Part shown: piece by piece, positions 35,308 to 44,028 of the stretch | How positions within the stretch are numbered: position 1 is the first letter of the stretch | How the letters are laid out: the number at the start of each line of letters is the position of its first letter | NCBI GenBank assembly: GCA_019116445.1 | Contig: DXBP01000064.1 | Span: 1-64,000 of the forward strand | DNA from: Candidatus Gemmiger excrementigallinarum | Lineage (GTDB): Bacteria > Bacillota > Clostridia > Oscillospirales > Ruminococcaceae | Length of the DNA: 64,000 nucleotides | Direction: 5' to 3' | Notes under the pieces: generated by a model | Databases searched by the model: none | What the model was told of the DNA's origin: nothing | Seen by the model: only the letters and a program-made list of their open reading frames with translations | Position numbers and translations under genes: made by a program

Positions 35308-37230
35308 TCAGCGGCGGGCATGGTCGGCGGCATCGTTGGCCACCATCACCAGCCCGGCGTAGAACATGGCCGCCCGTTTGCGGTCCTTGGAAAGTTTGTA
35401 GGGCATCAGCCGCAGCCAGTGGATGACCTCGTGCATGAGGATGCTGTCCAGCTGGCGGGGATAGCGCCGGCCCAGGTCCGCCATCAGGTCGGCGAACAGG
35501 GCATCGTAGGCCGCCGAGCGGGTCAGGGCAAAGTCGATGTGGTTCTGCTGCACCGTGACCCGGGGGGTCATCATCATAAACTCGTACCCGCCGTGCAAAC
35601 TTTGCAGCAGCTTGCCGTAGTCCAGGAAGGGGCTTTCGTGCAGGTTGCCGGTGTTGGGGTCGATGAGATACCAGCCCTTGTCGTCGGTGCGGCAGATGAT
35701 GTTTTCAATGGTCAGATCGCCGTGGATGGTCGCCACCGGGTCCTCGGCAAAGAGAGCCTGCAGCCGTTCGTGGGCAAACAGCCAGTCCAGCTGGCTCAGG
35801 TTTTTGTACTCCCTGCCGTTGATCCACACGGTGGGGTATTCCATCAGATCGTGCAGCGTTCGGGCTTCGCGCAGTTTCTGCAGGTTGCCGTCCACCTTTT
35901 TGCCGATGTACTGTTCGATCTTGGCCGCATCAGCCGCCGTCGCCGTGGGGTGGTAGAGCTTTTCTTCCAGGGTGTCCAGCACTTCGTGCAGCACGGCGGC
36001 GCTTTTTTCCACCGGGTTGGAGTGCAGGTACCGGAACATCCCCACGGCCTGGGGATCATAGGTCATATCGTACCAGCAGCAGTCGGCATCCTCCCCGGCG
36101 CGTAGGATCTCGCACAGGGGCAGGCGGTCCTTCTGGGCCCGCAGCCAGTGCAGCTGCTCGGCCAATTTCTGGCCGTCGGCACCAAAGGCGTATTTGCGGT
36201 AGAAAGTACGGGTCTTGTCCATGCAGAGCATGGTGGTGGCGTTGGACCCGGCAGAAAAATCCTGTAAAATCGTGATGTCCTGATTCATTTGCAGGAACCG
36301 GTCCACCCAGGCCTTGTTCTGCAGCCCGAAATACTGGCTCAAAAACACCGCCCGGTCCTGGGGGTCAGCCTGGGGCAGCAGGTTCAGGTAGCTTTCCCCT
36401 GCCGGGGCCGCCGCCGTAGCCTGATTCACCGCGCCGCGCACCTTCTCCGGCAGCAGCGTAGCCAGCCACATGAGAACCAGCGGCACCAGATACCAGGCGA
36501 TCATACCGGCGCAGGCTGCCGCCGGGGCGCCGTCCAGCACACCGCCGGGCAGCACCACACGCAAATCTCCTGCCGACTGACCGAACAACGCGCCGAACAC
36601 ATCCACCAGACGCATGGGCTGCCCGGCCGCGGTCAAAGCCGCCGCCAGCGCCGTGTAGGAGCCCAGATACGCTGCCCACATGACCACGGTATTCACCGCC
36701 AGCCGCAGCAGATTGACCCGGCGCAGGTCCTTGAAGGTATTGATAAGGCTCCAGCAAAAGACCATGCCGTCCAGCTTGAGGGTATCGTTGAAGATGCCGC
36801 ACACCGCCAGGCAGATGCGCTTGATGCCGTCCCGCAGCACGACCACCACCACAAGGGCGACGGCCAGCAGTACGGCGAACAGCAGATAATACCGCGCCGC
36901 CCCACGGGCGCTTTCGCCCCCCTGGCCCAGCAGCGCAAAGACGCCGAAGCCCACCGCCACGAACCACACATCCAAAAAGCGGTCCATAATGACGGTGGCC
37001 AGGGCAAAGCCGACACCGGATTTCATCCTTCGGCCCACAAAGACCGCCCGGAACACATCACCCAGGTGCAGCGGCAGGATGGTATTGATGGCATACCCAC
37101 CCGCCATGCCCCGCAGCATGGCACCCCGCCGGGGCCGTTCATAGATGCGCACAAACTGTTCCCACCGCAGCAGGCGGAAGGCGTGACCGGCCAGGAGCAG
37201 CAATATGGAAAGAATCAGATAGACAGCCAT
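35308..37230 (-). CDS. flippase-like membrane domain fused to an aminoglycoside-phosphotransferase-type kinase domain
   Basis: 640 residues in two parts. Residues 1-285 are a multi-helix membrane domain of the LPG-synthase/YbhN/AglD2 group, with its conserved LRWEQFVRI and GGYAINTILPLHLGDVFRAV. Residues about 300-640 are soluble and kinase-like: HGDLTIENI catalytic loop at 503-511 and metal-binding IDPNTG at 523-528, with YRKYAF as a candidate ATP-lysine strand. The kinase may phosphorylate a sugar or alcohol that the neighbouring nucleotidyltransferase activates. Start overlaps the preceding stop by one base (TAATG). I know no characterised protein with this order. Confidence 0.8.
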   Translation of the reverse strand: MAVYLILSILLLLAGHAFRLLRWEQFVRIYERPRRGAMLRGMAGGYAINTILPLHLGDVFRAVFVGRRMKSGVGFALATVIMDRFLDVWFVAVGFGVFALLGQGGESARGAARYYLLFAVLLAVALVVVVVLRDGIKRICLAVCGIFNDTLKLDGMVFCWSLINTFKDLRRVNLLRLAVNTVVMWAAYLGSYTALAAALTAAGQPMRLVDVFGALFGQSAGDLRVVLPGGVLDGAPAAACAGMIAWYLVPLVLMWLATLLPEKVRGAVNQATAAAPAGESYLNLLPQADPQDRAVFLSQYFGLQNKAWVDRFLQMNQDITILQDFSAGSNATTMLCMDKTRTFYRKYAFGADGQKLAEQLHWLRAQKDRLPLCEILRAGEDADCCWYDMTYDPQAVGMFRYLHSNPVEKSAAVLHEVLDTLEEKLYHPTATAADAAKIEQYIGKKVDGNLQKLREARTLHDLMEYPTVWINGREYKNLSQLDWLFAHERLQALFAEDPVATIHGDLTIENIICRTDDKGWYLIDPNTGNLHESPFLDYGKLLQSLHGGYEFMMMTPRVTVQQNHIDFALTRSAAYDALFADLMADLGRRYPRQLDSILMHEVIHWLRLMPYKLSKDRKRAAMFYAGLVMVANDAADHARR

Positions 37231-37982
37231 TATTCCAACGCCTCAAATCCCGCGTTGTTTTCCGGTTTTTCGGCGGTGCGGTACTCATCCGGCGTGCCGA
37301 AGGGCAGGTGCAGATCGGTGGCAAAGCCGCGCACCGCCGCGCCGTGCTCCGCCAGCACGTTGTAAATGCCCGAAACAAAGAATTCCTTGTATTCGCAGGC
37401 GTGCAGATATTCGGCACAGGCATCGGCGTAGGTCTTTTTATCCTTGAAGTAGTAGGCGCCGCAGATGGCATCGTGGCTGACCACCTGCTTTTCCACCGTG
37501 TGGCAGACATTGCCGTCCGCCCCGTACTGCAGGTAGCTGTAGGCCGGGGAATCGCTCTCAAAGGTGAGCAGCGCCCCCGCCGGGCCTTCGGCAAAGTTGC
37601 CCTGGGCACAGAATTCGTTGAAGGACCGGCACAGGAACAGATGGTCGCAGTCGTTGAAGAGCAGCGGTTCCCCGTCGGGCAGGCCTTCGGTGCCTTTCAG
37701 CGCCGTGATGGCCGCCCCGGCGGTGACTTCCGGCAGGGCCACGATGCGGGCGTCCGGCCAATAGGCACGGATTTTGGTATCAATGGCAAAGTCCCGGATA
37801 TGTTCTTCCAGCACCACAAAGGTGAGGTCGGCACAGTCCACGAATTTTTCCACGCTGCGGGTCGCCCAGTAAAAGAAGGGCTTGCCGTGAATTTCGATGA
37901 GGGGTTTGGGGCAGACGAAGCCGTTTTCAAAAAAGCGGCTGCCCCGGCCCGCCATGGGCAGGATCAGATGCAGTTTGGGCAT
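37230..37982 (-). CDS. sugar (or polyol) phosphate nucleotidyltransferase
   Basis: 250 residues, GT-A-like nucleotidyltransferase. N-terminus LILPMAGRGSRFFENGFVCP-KPLIEI has the NTP loop and the pyrophosphate-binding Lys; LLFNDCDHLFL supplies an acidic metal site. No beta-helix follows. The nucleotide and sugar cannot be told. CAAGGAGGGAAGCCTT precedes the ATG. Coupling with the kinase fusion downstream suggests a salvage-type route: phosphorylate, then activate. Confidence 0.88.
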   Translation of the reverse strand: MPKLHLILPMAGRGSRFFENGFVCPKPLIEIHGKPFFYWATRSVEKFVDCADLTFVVLEEHIRDFAIDTKIRAYWPDARIVALPEVTAGAAITALKGTEGLPDGEPLLFNDCDHLFLCRSFNEFCAQGNFAEGPAGALLTFESDSPAYSYLQYGADGNVCHTVEKQVVSHDAICGAYYFKDKKTYADACAEYLHACEYKEFFVSGIYNVLAEHGAAVRGFATDLHLPFGTPDEYRTAEKPENNAGFEALE

Positions 37983-38006
37983 AAGGCTTCCCTCCTTGGG
38001 CGGCGT

Positions 38007-39035
38007 TCAGGCGTTGTCCCGGGCGGCCAGCATTTTGCATTCTTCGGCGATCACCCGGGAAAGTCCGGTTTCCATATCCACCTGGGGCACCCAGCCGTAG
38101 GCTTCTTTGGCGTGGGCGTTATCGCAAAGGCTGAACTTGTTCACCTCGTGGTCCAGGATCTCCTCCTTGATGCCGTAGGCGCCGCCGTACAGTTCGGGGT
38201 ACTTGGACCAGTAATGGCTGGAGGGGCAGTACTTGGCCTCGATCTCCTTGCCCATCAGGCGGCAGGCGGTGGCGTAGAGTTCCCGCACCGAGTAGCTCTG
38301 GTTGCTGGAAACATTCACCGCGTCAAAGCCGGACTGGGGCCGTTCCACCACCCGCAGCGCCAGGGCGATGAGGTCATCCACATAGATATAATCCCGGCGC
38401 TGGTTGCCGTCGGAGTGGAATTCCGGCGTGCGGTCATAGTACAGTTCCCGGATCATATACCCCACAAAGGGCGGCTGCTTGCGCAGGCAGTCGATGTGGG
38501 GGCCGTAGACGTTGGCAAAGCGCAGGCAGGTCACCGTCATGCCGTAGGTATCGGCAAAGCTCTGGCAGAACCGCTCGCCGCAGTACTTGGTGTTGGGATA
38601 GATGAGCGTGGGCGGGTTGAAGGAAGTTTCCACCGTGGGGAATTCCGTTTCGTTCTCATACATGGCGTTGGTGGAAGCCTGTACCAGCTGCCTGACGCCG
38701 GTGCGGCGGGCACATTCCAGCAGATGCACCAGGCCCAGGGTGTTCACTTCCACCGCCTGCACAGGGTCGCTCTGGCAGTCGGGCAGCGGGGCGATGCCCG
38801 CAATATTGTACACCACGTCGAACTTTTCCGCCTCAAACAAGGCCGGGATGGCCTCCCGGTCCCGGATGTCCATGCGGCGCACCTCGGGGCCGAAATCGTG
38901 GTCCTCAAACTTCAGGTTGTCCAGGTTGCCGTAGGAGAAGTTGTCAATACCCACGACCTCATCGCCGCGCTTCCACAGCGCGTGCCACAGCTGGCCGCCG
39001 ATAAACCCGGCGGCGCCCGTTACCAGAACTTTCAT
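38007..39035 (-). CDS. NAD-dependent epimerase/dehydratase (extended SDR)
   Basis: 342 residues. NAD loop VTGAAGFIGGQLWHAL at the N-terminus; Ser in ASTNAMYEN and YPNTKYCGE give the Ser-Tyr-Lys catalytic set (YxxxK). Substrate-domain piece QRRDYIYVDDLIALAL is typical of UDP-glucose 4-epimerases and related enzymes. In this locus it could provide UDP-Gal/GalNAc or another epimer; the specificity is not readable. TAAGGAGGTCTTTGT precedes the ATG. Confidence 0.9.
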   Translation of the reverse strand: MKVLVTGAAGFIGGQLWHALWKRGDEVVGIDNFSYGNLDNLKFEDHDFGPEVRRMDIRDREAIPALFEAEKFDVVYNIAGIAPLPDCQSDPVQAVEVNTLGLVHLLECARRTGVRQLVQASTNAMYENETEFPTVETSFNPPTLIYPNTKYCGERFCQSFADTYGMTVTCLRFANVYGPHIDCLRKQPPFVGYMIRELYYDRTPEFHSDGNQRRDYIYVDDLIALALRVVERPQSGFDAVNVSSNQSYSVRELYATACRLMGKEIEAKYCPSSHYWSKYPELYGGAYGIKEEILDHEVNKFSLCDNAHAKEAYGWVPQVDMETGLSRVIAEECKMLAARDNA

Positions 39036-39047
39036 ACAAAGACCTCC

Positions 39048-39842
39048 TTACTGCTGCACCGGGATCTCGGTGTAGGTGTATGCGTCAATGATCTTGCTGC
39101 GCCATTCCCGGGCCACAAAAGCCTTGGGCCCGCGCAGATACCGCCCGCAAAGTTTCAGCAGGCTGATGCCAAAACTGGTGAGCTTATTGTTGCTGACCTG
39201 ATCCTCTTCCCGCCAGCTGATGGGGAAAAACAGCACCTTCTGCTTCAGCTGGCACAGGGCCAGGATCATGCAGTCGTTGAAATACAGCGTATCGGGGAAT
39301 TTTTTGTAGTATTCGTTTTTCAGGGGCGCCACGGCGTAGAGGTTCAGCCCGCTGCCCAGGTCGGTGATGCGCTTGCGGGCCACCAGGGTGAACAGGGCGT
39401 TGAACCCGTGGTTGCCCACCACACGCAGGGTGCTGTAGCCCTGGATGCGGCTGCCTTTCATGAAGCGGGAACCCAGGCAGCAATCGTACTTTTTATAGGT
39501 GCCGTCCTGCAGAATGGGCAAAAGGTCCGCGATGGCCCCCTGGTCGTCGCCGTGGAGCACCACCAGGTGCTCATACCCGTGGGCGGCGGCGTAACCGAAA
39601 GCCACCTTGTGGCTGCCGCCCAGGCCGTAGTTTTCATCGTTGCGCAAAAGGCGCACCGGAGCGTCCGGGTGGCGGCGGCGCCAGTCCTGGACGGCTTCTT
39701 CGGTACCGTCGGTGGAGCGGTTGTTCACCACGATGCACTCCCCCACCCAGGGAGCAACGCGGGGGTCCAGCAGCTGGGACAGCACCCGGGGGACCTGTTT
39801 TTCGCAATTATAGGCAGGGATAAATACCAGCAGTTTTTCCAT
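39048..39842 (-). CDS. GT2 glycosyltransferase (DPM1/DolP-like)
   Basis: 264 residues, GT-A fold. LLVFIPAYNCEKQVPRVLSQ starts the nucleotide-binding strand; VVLHGDDQGAIADLL contains the metal-binding acidic motif; GSRFMKGSRIQGYSTLRVVG is typical of polyprenyl-phosphate sugar transferases. No membrane helix is evident. It may make a lipid-linked sugar donor for the GT-C-like membrane protein upstream in the operon. AAAGGAGCCTGACTG precedes the ATG. Confidence 0.9.
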   Translation of the reverse strand: MEKLLVFIPAYNCEKQVPRVLSQLLDPRVAPWVGECIVVNNRSTDGTEEAVQDWRRRHPDAPVRLLRNDENYGLGGSHKVAFGYAAAHGYEHLVVLHGDDQGAIADLLPILQDGTYKKYDCCLGSRFMKGSRIQGYSTLRVVGNHGFNALFTLVARKRITDLGSGLNLYAVAPLKNEYYKKFPDTLYFNDCMILALCQLKQKVLFFPISWREEDQVSNNKLTSFGISLLKLCGRYLRGPKAFVAREWRSKIIDAYTYTEIPVQQ

Positions 39843-39895
39843 CAGTCAGGCTCCTTTAAAAAATCCGCAGAATTTTGTTTTCAGCATAGCACAAA

Positions 39896-39919
39896 ACGCG
39901 CCGCCCCGCAACGGGCCGC
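39896..39919 (-). terminator. possible terminator after the GT-C-like gene
   Basis: Bulged GC-rich hairpin (CGCG arms, CCCG/CGGG core) followed on the minus strand by TTTTGT. The 81-base gap here is the largest inside the glycan locus, so a partial stop and restart is possible. Confidence 0.45.
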
Positions 39920-39923
39920 GCAG

Positions 39924-41645
39924 TTATTGGGCCCAGCCATCCACCACCAGCACCTGCAAACTGGCGGTGCCGTGGGTGACGGTATACCGGTCGGTAATGG
40001 CGAAGTTTTCCTCCAGCCAGGCGTGGAACTGGGCCATATCCCGCACTTCGGCGTCATCGTAGAGGATGACATCAGGCAGTTTATCCGGCACCAGCGTATA
40101 GTAGTCCTCAAACCGGGGGTCGCTGTCGGTACCCGAAATTACCGAGGCCTGGGCCACCGTCAGGGTGCCGTCGGCCATCAGGAAGCCAAGGCCGTTCTGT
40201 TCTCCGATGGCCTGCAGCACCGCCTGGCCCGCAAAGGGTTCCAGCGCCTCGTACAGACATTCCTGCATATCGGCAGCCTTTTCATCGGCCCGGATGCCCT
40301 TGGCGGGACCGGTTTCAATGGGTACCAGCGGTGTATCGGTAATGTTGGCAGGCTTCCAGCCGGTAGTCTGCACACACCACAGACGGCAGACCGTCAGAAA
40401 TACCAGCATAGCCCCCAGGCAGGCCATTGCCACCCGGCGCAGGGCCAAAGTGTCCCAGCGGAGAAGCACCAGCAAACCGCACAAGGCGGGCCATGTCAGA
40501 TACAAAAAGGTGGCAGGCAGCCCCAGAACCGAGGAACGCACGATCAAAACATAGGCAGCCAGCCCCGGCAGGTAACCCAGCCAAAACAATGCCGCCGTGC
40601 CGGGCTTGCGCCGGGCGCGCCAGAAAACCCAGGCCCCGGCCAGCACCGCCACCGGCACAAACTGCCGTTCGTCCAGGCTGCTGTCTTTTACCGCCCGCAG
40701 GGTGCACTGCAGGGTGGCCAGTATGGTCCATACCCCCAGCAGCAACGCCATGCGGTCCCGCGCAAAGGCCTTGCGGCGGTACAGGTACGCACAAAGCAGC
40801 AGCGCCGCGGCCAGCGACCAGCGCCAGCCCTGAAGCACCGAGAGCGCCTGCTGCCCCAACTGGACCAGACGTTCGGCGGCGGTAAAGCCGTACTGGGGAT
40901 CATCCAGAATCAGTTTGACCCTTGCCAGGAAAGCCCCCACATCAAACCCAAAGCCCTGCAGCGCCCAGAGCAAAAACGCTCCGCCGCAGACCGCACAGGT
41001 TGCCAGCAGCACCCAGGCGCCCCGGGGCACCCCGGCCAGGCGGCGTTCGCCGCCCCGGCGTCCCATCAGAAAGAGTCCCAGCCACAGGAACGGAAACGCC
41101 GCCACACTTTGGGGGTAAGCCAGAAAGCTGAAACAGGCACACACCGCGCCCACCGCCACCAGCCAGGGGCGGCGGAAACCGCGGGTCACATAGTGGTGGA
41201 AGCACAGGAAAGCCGCCACCGTAAAATAGAACTGCTGGCCGATATAATCCGGCCCCACAAACCATTTGGGCGCATAGAGGAAGAGCACCAGCGCAGCCAG
41301 ACCCGCGCCGCCGCGCCCCAGATCCCGGCGGAATTCCCGGTAAAACACCCAGCACATAGCCGCCTTGCAGGCCAGCGTGACCACCCGGACAAACACCAGC
41401 AGCCCGGTGGTGGTACCGGTAACCGCCCGGTACAGCCACACCAGCAGGGCAGGCGGCAGGGCGCAGAGCTGGTGGGGTTCCCACATCTGGGCAAAAAGGC
41501 GATCCCCCTGCACCAGCCGGAATCCCAGGGAGAGGGCGTAGACTTCGTCGATCTCCAGCCCCACAAAAACCTGCCGTACCATCACCAGCACACAGGCGGC
41601 CACCAGCACGCCCCAGGCGATGCGCACCCCACGTTTCGGCATCAT
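39924..41645 (-). CDS. polytopic membrane protein, GT-C (GT39/ArnT-like) glycosyltransferase
   Basis: 573 residues from ATG 41645, which overlaps the GT6 stop (ATGA). About 11-12 hydrophobic helices, then a soluble C-terminal domain of about 130 residues. The first outer loop has the acidic pair in VGLEIDEVYALSLGFRLVQG, the place of the catalytic Asp/Glu in GT-C enzymes, followed by MWEPHQ. Such enzymes move sugar from a polyprenyl-phosphate carrier outside the membrane. Family membership is by topology and loop motif, so moderately certain. Confidence 0.75.
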   Translation of the reverse strand: MMPKRGVRIAWGVLVAACVLVMVRQVFVGLEIDEVYALSLGFRLVQGDRLFAQMWEPHQLCALPPALLVWLYRAVTGTTTGLLVFVRVVTLACKAAMCWVFYREFRRDLGRGGAGLAALVLFLYAPKWFVGPDYIGQQFYFTVAAFLCFHHYVTRGFRRPWLVAVGAVCACFSFLAYPQSVAAFPFLWLGLFLMGRRGGERRLAGVPRGAWVLLATCAVCGGAFLLWALQGFGFDVGAFLARVKLILDDPQYGFTAAERLVQLGQQALSVLQGWRWSLAAALLLCAYLYRRKAFARDRMALLLGVWTILATLQCTLRAVKDSSLDERQFVPVAVLAGAWVFWRARRKPGTAALFWLGYLPGLAAYVLIVRSSVLGLPATFLYLTWPALCGLLVLLRWDTLALRRVAMACLGAMLVFLTVCRLWCVQTTGWKPANITDTPLVPIETGPAKGIRADEKAADMQECLYEALEPFAGQAVLQAIGEQNGLGFLMADGTLTVAQASVISGTDSDPRFEDYYTLVPDKLPDVILYDDAEVRDMAQFHAWLEENFAITDRYTVTHGTASLQVLVVDGWAQ

Positions 41646-42493
41646 GGACGATCCCCTTTCAGCCGTTTGTGCAGCAGCGCATCCCGGGCGTACCACAGAT
41701 AGGGCAGATAATTTTCCCCGAAGGCTTCCCACTTGCGGGCCAGCCAGCTGCGGGGGCGGCCGTCCTTGTGCTTGACCGCCGCCACATCAAAAAAGCGGGC
41801 TTTATCCAGAACCACGATCTTGGGTTCAAAGGGCAGGTCCCAGCCTTCGGGGTACCAGTAGGCCGGGGTCAGCAGACGGTAGTCGCTGCGCTCGGCGGCA
41901 TAGCGGTTGAGCTGGCTTTCGTCGTGCCACAGGGCAATGACGCCGTGGGCCAGGTCCTCCTCGGTGCGGCGTTCCAGCTCATGGCACAGAGCCAGAAAGG
42001 CCGCCTCCGTGCCGCCGTTGAGCCCGCCGGAAACGTAATCCCGCCCGCAGTTGTAAGGGATATAGGCGGTGCTTCTGGGGTTGCGGTCGTAGGAATAGAA
42101 CATCGGCTTTTTGTTCCAGAAGCCCGGCTGCTGCACCAGCAACAGGTTTTCCCCTTTTTCGGGCCGGGGCAGGAATTCCTCCGCCGTGACGGTCTTTTGG
42201 CAGACCAGGTTGGCGTTGAAGAAGAAGAGGAAATCACACCCGGCCAGGGCCGCCTCCTGGCTCAGGAAGATGGAAAACCGGCGCAGGGTGCTGTAGGGCC
42301 AGTCGTAGGCTTCCTGGGCGATGCGGCGGACATTAGGGGCATCCTCAAATTCGATGTGCGGGGCATCGGTAAAGACGAAGTATTCCTTTTGGCAGCCGGG
42401 CAGGAAATTCTGCTCAAAGCTGCGGTAAAATTCCGGCCAGAACACGGTATACTTGCCGGTGCAAAGGTAGAGCATTCCGATTTTTGGCATCAT
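41642..42493 (-). CDS. GT6 family glycosyltransferase (ABO blood-group transferase homologue)
   Basis: 283 residues, ATG 42493 overlapping the flippase stop. Strongly resembles bacterial GT6 enzymes: MLYLCTGKYTVFWPEFYRSF, YVFTDAP-type FVFTDAP, FLFFFNANLVC, GRDYVSGGLNGG, LWHDESQLNRY and YWYPEGWDLPFEPKI. The metal site is NAN (93-95), the NXN form of bacterial GT6 members, not the DXD of mammalian ABO enzymes. The family adds Gal or GalNAc in alpha-1,3 linkage, often to a fucosylated galactose. A GT11 fucosyltransferase three genes upstream could make that acceptor. No membrane anchor. Confidence 0.93.
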   Translation of the reverse strand: MMPKIGMLYLCTGKYTVFWPEFYRSFEQNFLPGCQKEYFVFTDAPHIEFEDAPNVRRIAQEAYDWPYSTLRRFSIFLSQEAALAGCDFLFFFNANLVCQKTVTAEEFLPRPEKGENLLLVQQPGFWNKKPMFYSYDRNPRSTAYIPYNCGRDYVSGGLNGGTEAAFLALCHELERRTEEDLAHGVIALWHDESQLNRYAAERSDYRLLTPAYWYPEGWDLPFEPKIVVLDKARFFDVAAVKHKDGRPRSWLARKWEAFGENYLPYLWYARDALLHKRLKGDRP

Positions 42494-44022
42494 GCGCTCC
42501 TTTTGTGTCTGAGTTTTTGCCAGATTCCGGCGGCGTACTGCCGCAGATAGGCGGCATCGCTGCCCCAGCCGTAGACCACCAGGTTGAGGAGGTTGGGCAC
42601 GATGCAGACGATCACGGCCCGGGGCACCAGGCCCAGCCAGCCCTGGATGGGCACGGCTTCGCAGAGCATCCAGGTGCCGCCCAGGCAGGCGGCCAGGGTG
42701 ACAAGGTGCAGCAGCTGCATACGCAGATAATGGCCCATACTGCCCTGCATATACCGCCGGAACACCACCACCACGCGCCCCGCCCACATAATACAGTGGG
42801 CCACCACGGTGGCGATGAGGGCGCCGGTGATATCGAAGCGCGGGAACAGCGCAAAGCTGAGGGCCAGATTGACGGTGGCCGAAGCGACCATGAACCACTG
42901 ATCCTGTTCAAAGTGGCCCAGCACCGCCCGGTAGGAGCCCAGCATCCGGTGGTTCCAGCCCACATACTCGTTCAGGCAGAACACCAGCACAAAGCCCATG
43001 GGCAGCAGCCAGTCCTCACCCATCCAGGCCGCCATGAAGGACTGGAACAGGCAGAAGTAGGCGGTGGCCACAAAGCTGCCGAAGAGGTAGCTGAACAGGT
43101 CCATGCCCCAGAACACCTGTTTGTCGTGGTCATTGGCCGCGGCGGATTTATCGTAGACGATGTTGCCGATGGCCGCGGCAAAACTGTCCATGATTTTGTT
43201 GCCCAGGTCGGTAGCGCTGGTGGAGATGTTGGTATAGTTGCCCAGCAGCGTGGTCTGGACCGAGCCGCCCATGCGGGCGGTGACGATGGTATCGGAGGAG
43301 CCGTAGATGGTATTGGAGAGCCGGTGCACCAGATAGTACCGCAGATCGTGGAAGATGCCCAGGTCCTTGAAGTCCTGCAAACTCACCTTGACGTCGTGGA
43401 CGTAGGGGAAATCCTTGCGGAAGCGCCGGGCAATGACCAGGTTGGCGCAGACGTTGCAGACGATGGCCACGCTGAAGTAGAGCACATAGTTGGGGAACCA
43501 CAGGGACACAGCGATCTTGGCCAGGGAGGTAAGCACGTTGAAGCAGAAGTCGATGCGGGTGCACAGATACCCCTGCTGGGTGCAGGTGTACATAAGCCGC
43601 CGGGTGACAAGAAAATAGCTGCACAGCGTGGAAACCACGTTGAGCGCATAGACCGTGTAGCCGGTGGCCAGGGGCACATCGGGCATGATCCAGGGCAGGG
43701 CGGCAGCGCCCAGCAGGGCCAGCAGGGCGATGGCCAGGCCCACGGCCCGGTAGGCCCACTTGTACATGGACATGTACTTGCTGATCTTCTCGGCATTTTT
43801 GGCGGCGATCTGCTCATACAGGCGGTAGCTGATGACGCTGCCCACGCCGAATTCGGCGATGGAGAAGAAGTTGAACAGCTGGGTGACCACCTGGGAGGCG
43901 GTGCTGATCTGAGTGCCGAAGTTGTAGACCAGCAGTTTGCGGGTCACCAGGCCCAGCAGCAGCAACAGCAGGCTGGACCCCACCGCATAGGCCATATTGA
44001 TAAGGGTACGTCTGGTTCGCAA
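42490..44022 (-). CDS. Wzx-type polysaccharide flippase
   Basis: 510 residues with about 12-14 membrane helices, MOP superfamily. Features: N-terminal LINMAYAVGSSLLLLLLGLV, IAEFGVGSVISYRLYEQIA and DTIVTARMGG. It would move the lipid-linked repeat unit made by the surrounding glycosyltransferases across the cytoplasmic membrane. It overlaps the GT6 gene by four bases and starts seven bases after a GT2 gene. No wzy polymerase or ligase is certain in this window. Confidence 0.9.
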   Translation of the reverse strand: MRTRRTLINMAYAVGSSLLLLLLGLVTRKLLVYNFGTQISTASQVVTQLFNFFSIAEFGVGSVISYRLYEQIAAKNAEKISKYMSMYKWAYRAVGLAIALLALLGAAALPWIMPDVPLATGYTVYALNVVSTLCSYFLVTRRLMYTCTQQGYLCTRIDFCFNVLTSLAKIAVSLWFPNYVLYFSVAIVCNVCANLVIARRFRKDFPYVHDVKVSLQDFKDLGIFHDLRYYLVHRLSNTIYGSSDTIVTARMGGSVQTTLLGNYTNISTSATDLGNKIMDSFAAAIGNIVYDKSAAANDHDKQVFWGMDLFSYLFGSFVATAYFCLFQSFMAAWMGEDWLLPMGFVLVFCLNEYVGWNHRMLGSYRAVLGHFEQDQWFMVASATVNLALSFALFPRFDITGALIATVVAHCIMWAGRVVVVFRRYMQGSMGHYLRMQLLHLVTLAACLGGTWMLCEAVPIQGWLGLVPRAVIVCIVPNLLNLVVYGWGSDAAYLRQYAAGIWQKLRHKRSA

Positions 44023-44028
44023 AACGGG

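Noticed and set aside
37308-41702. A 1464-codon open frame on the plus strand opposite the glycan genes
   Set aside because: Its translation is low-complexity His/Gln/Gly/Pro-rich, has no recognisable domain, and is the mirror of well-supported minus-strand genes; GC-rich codons make such antisense frames common.
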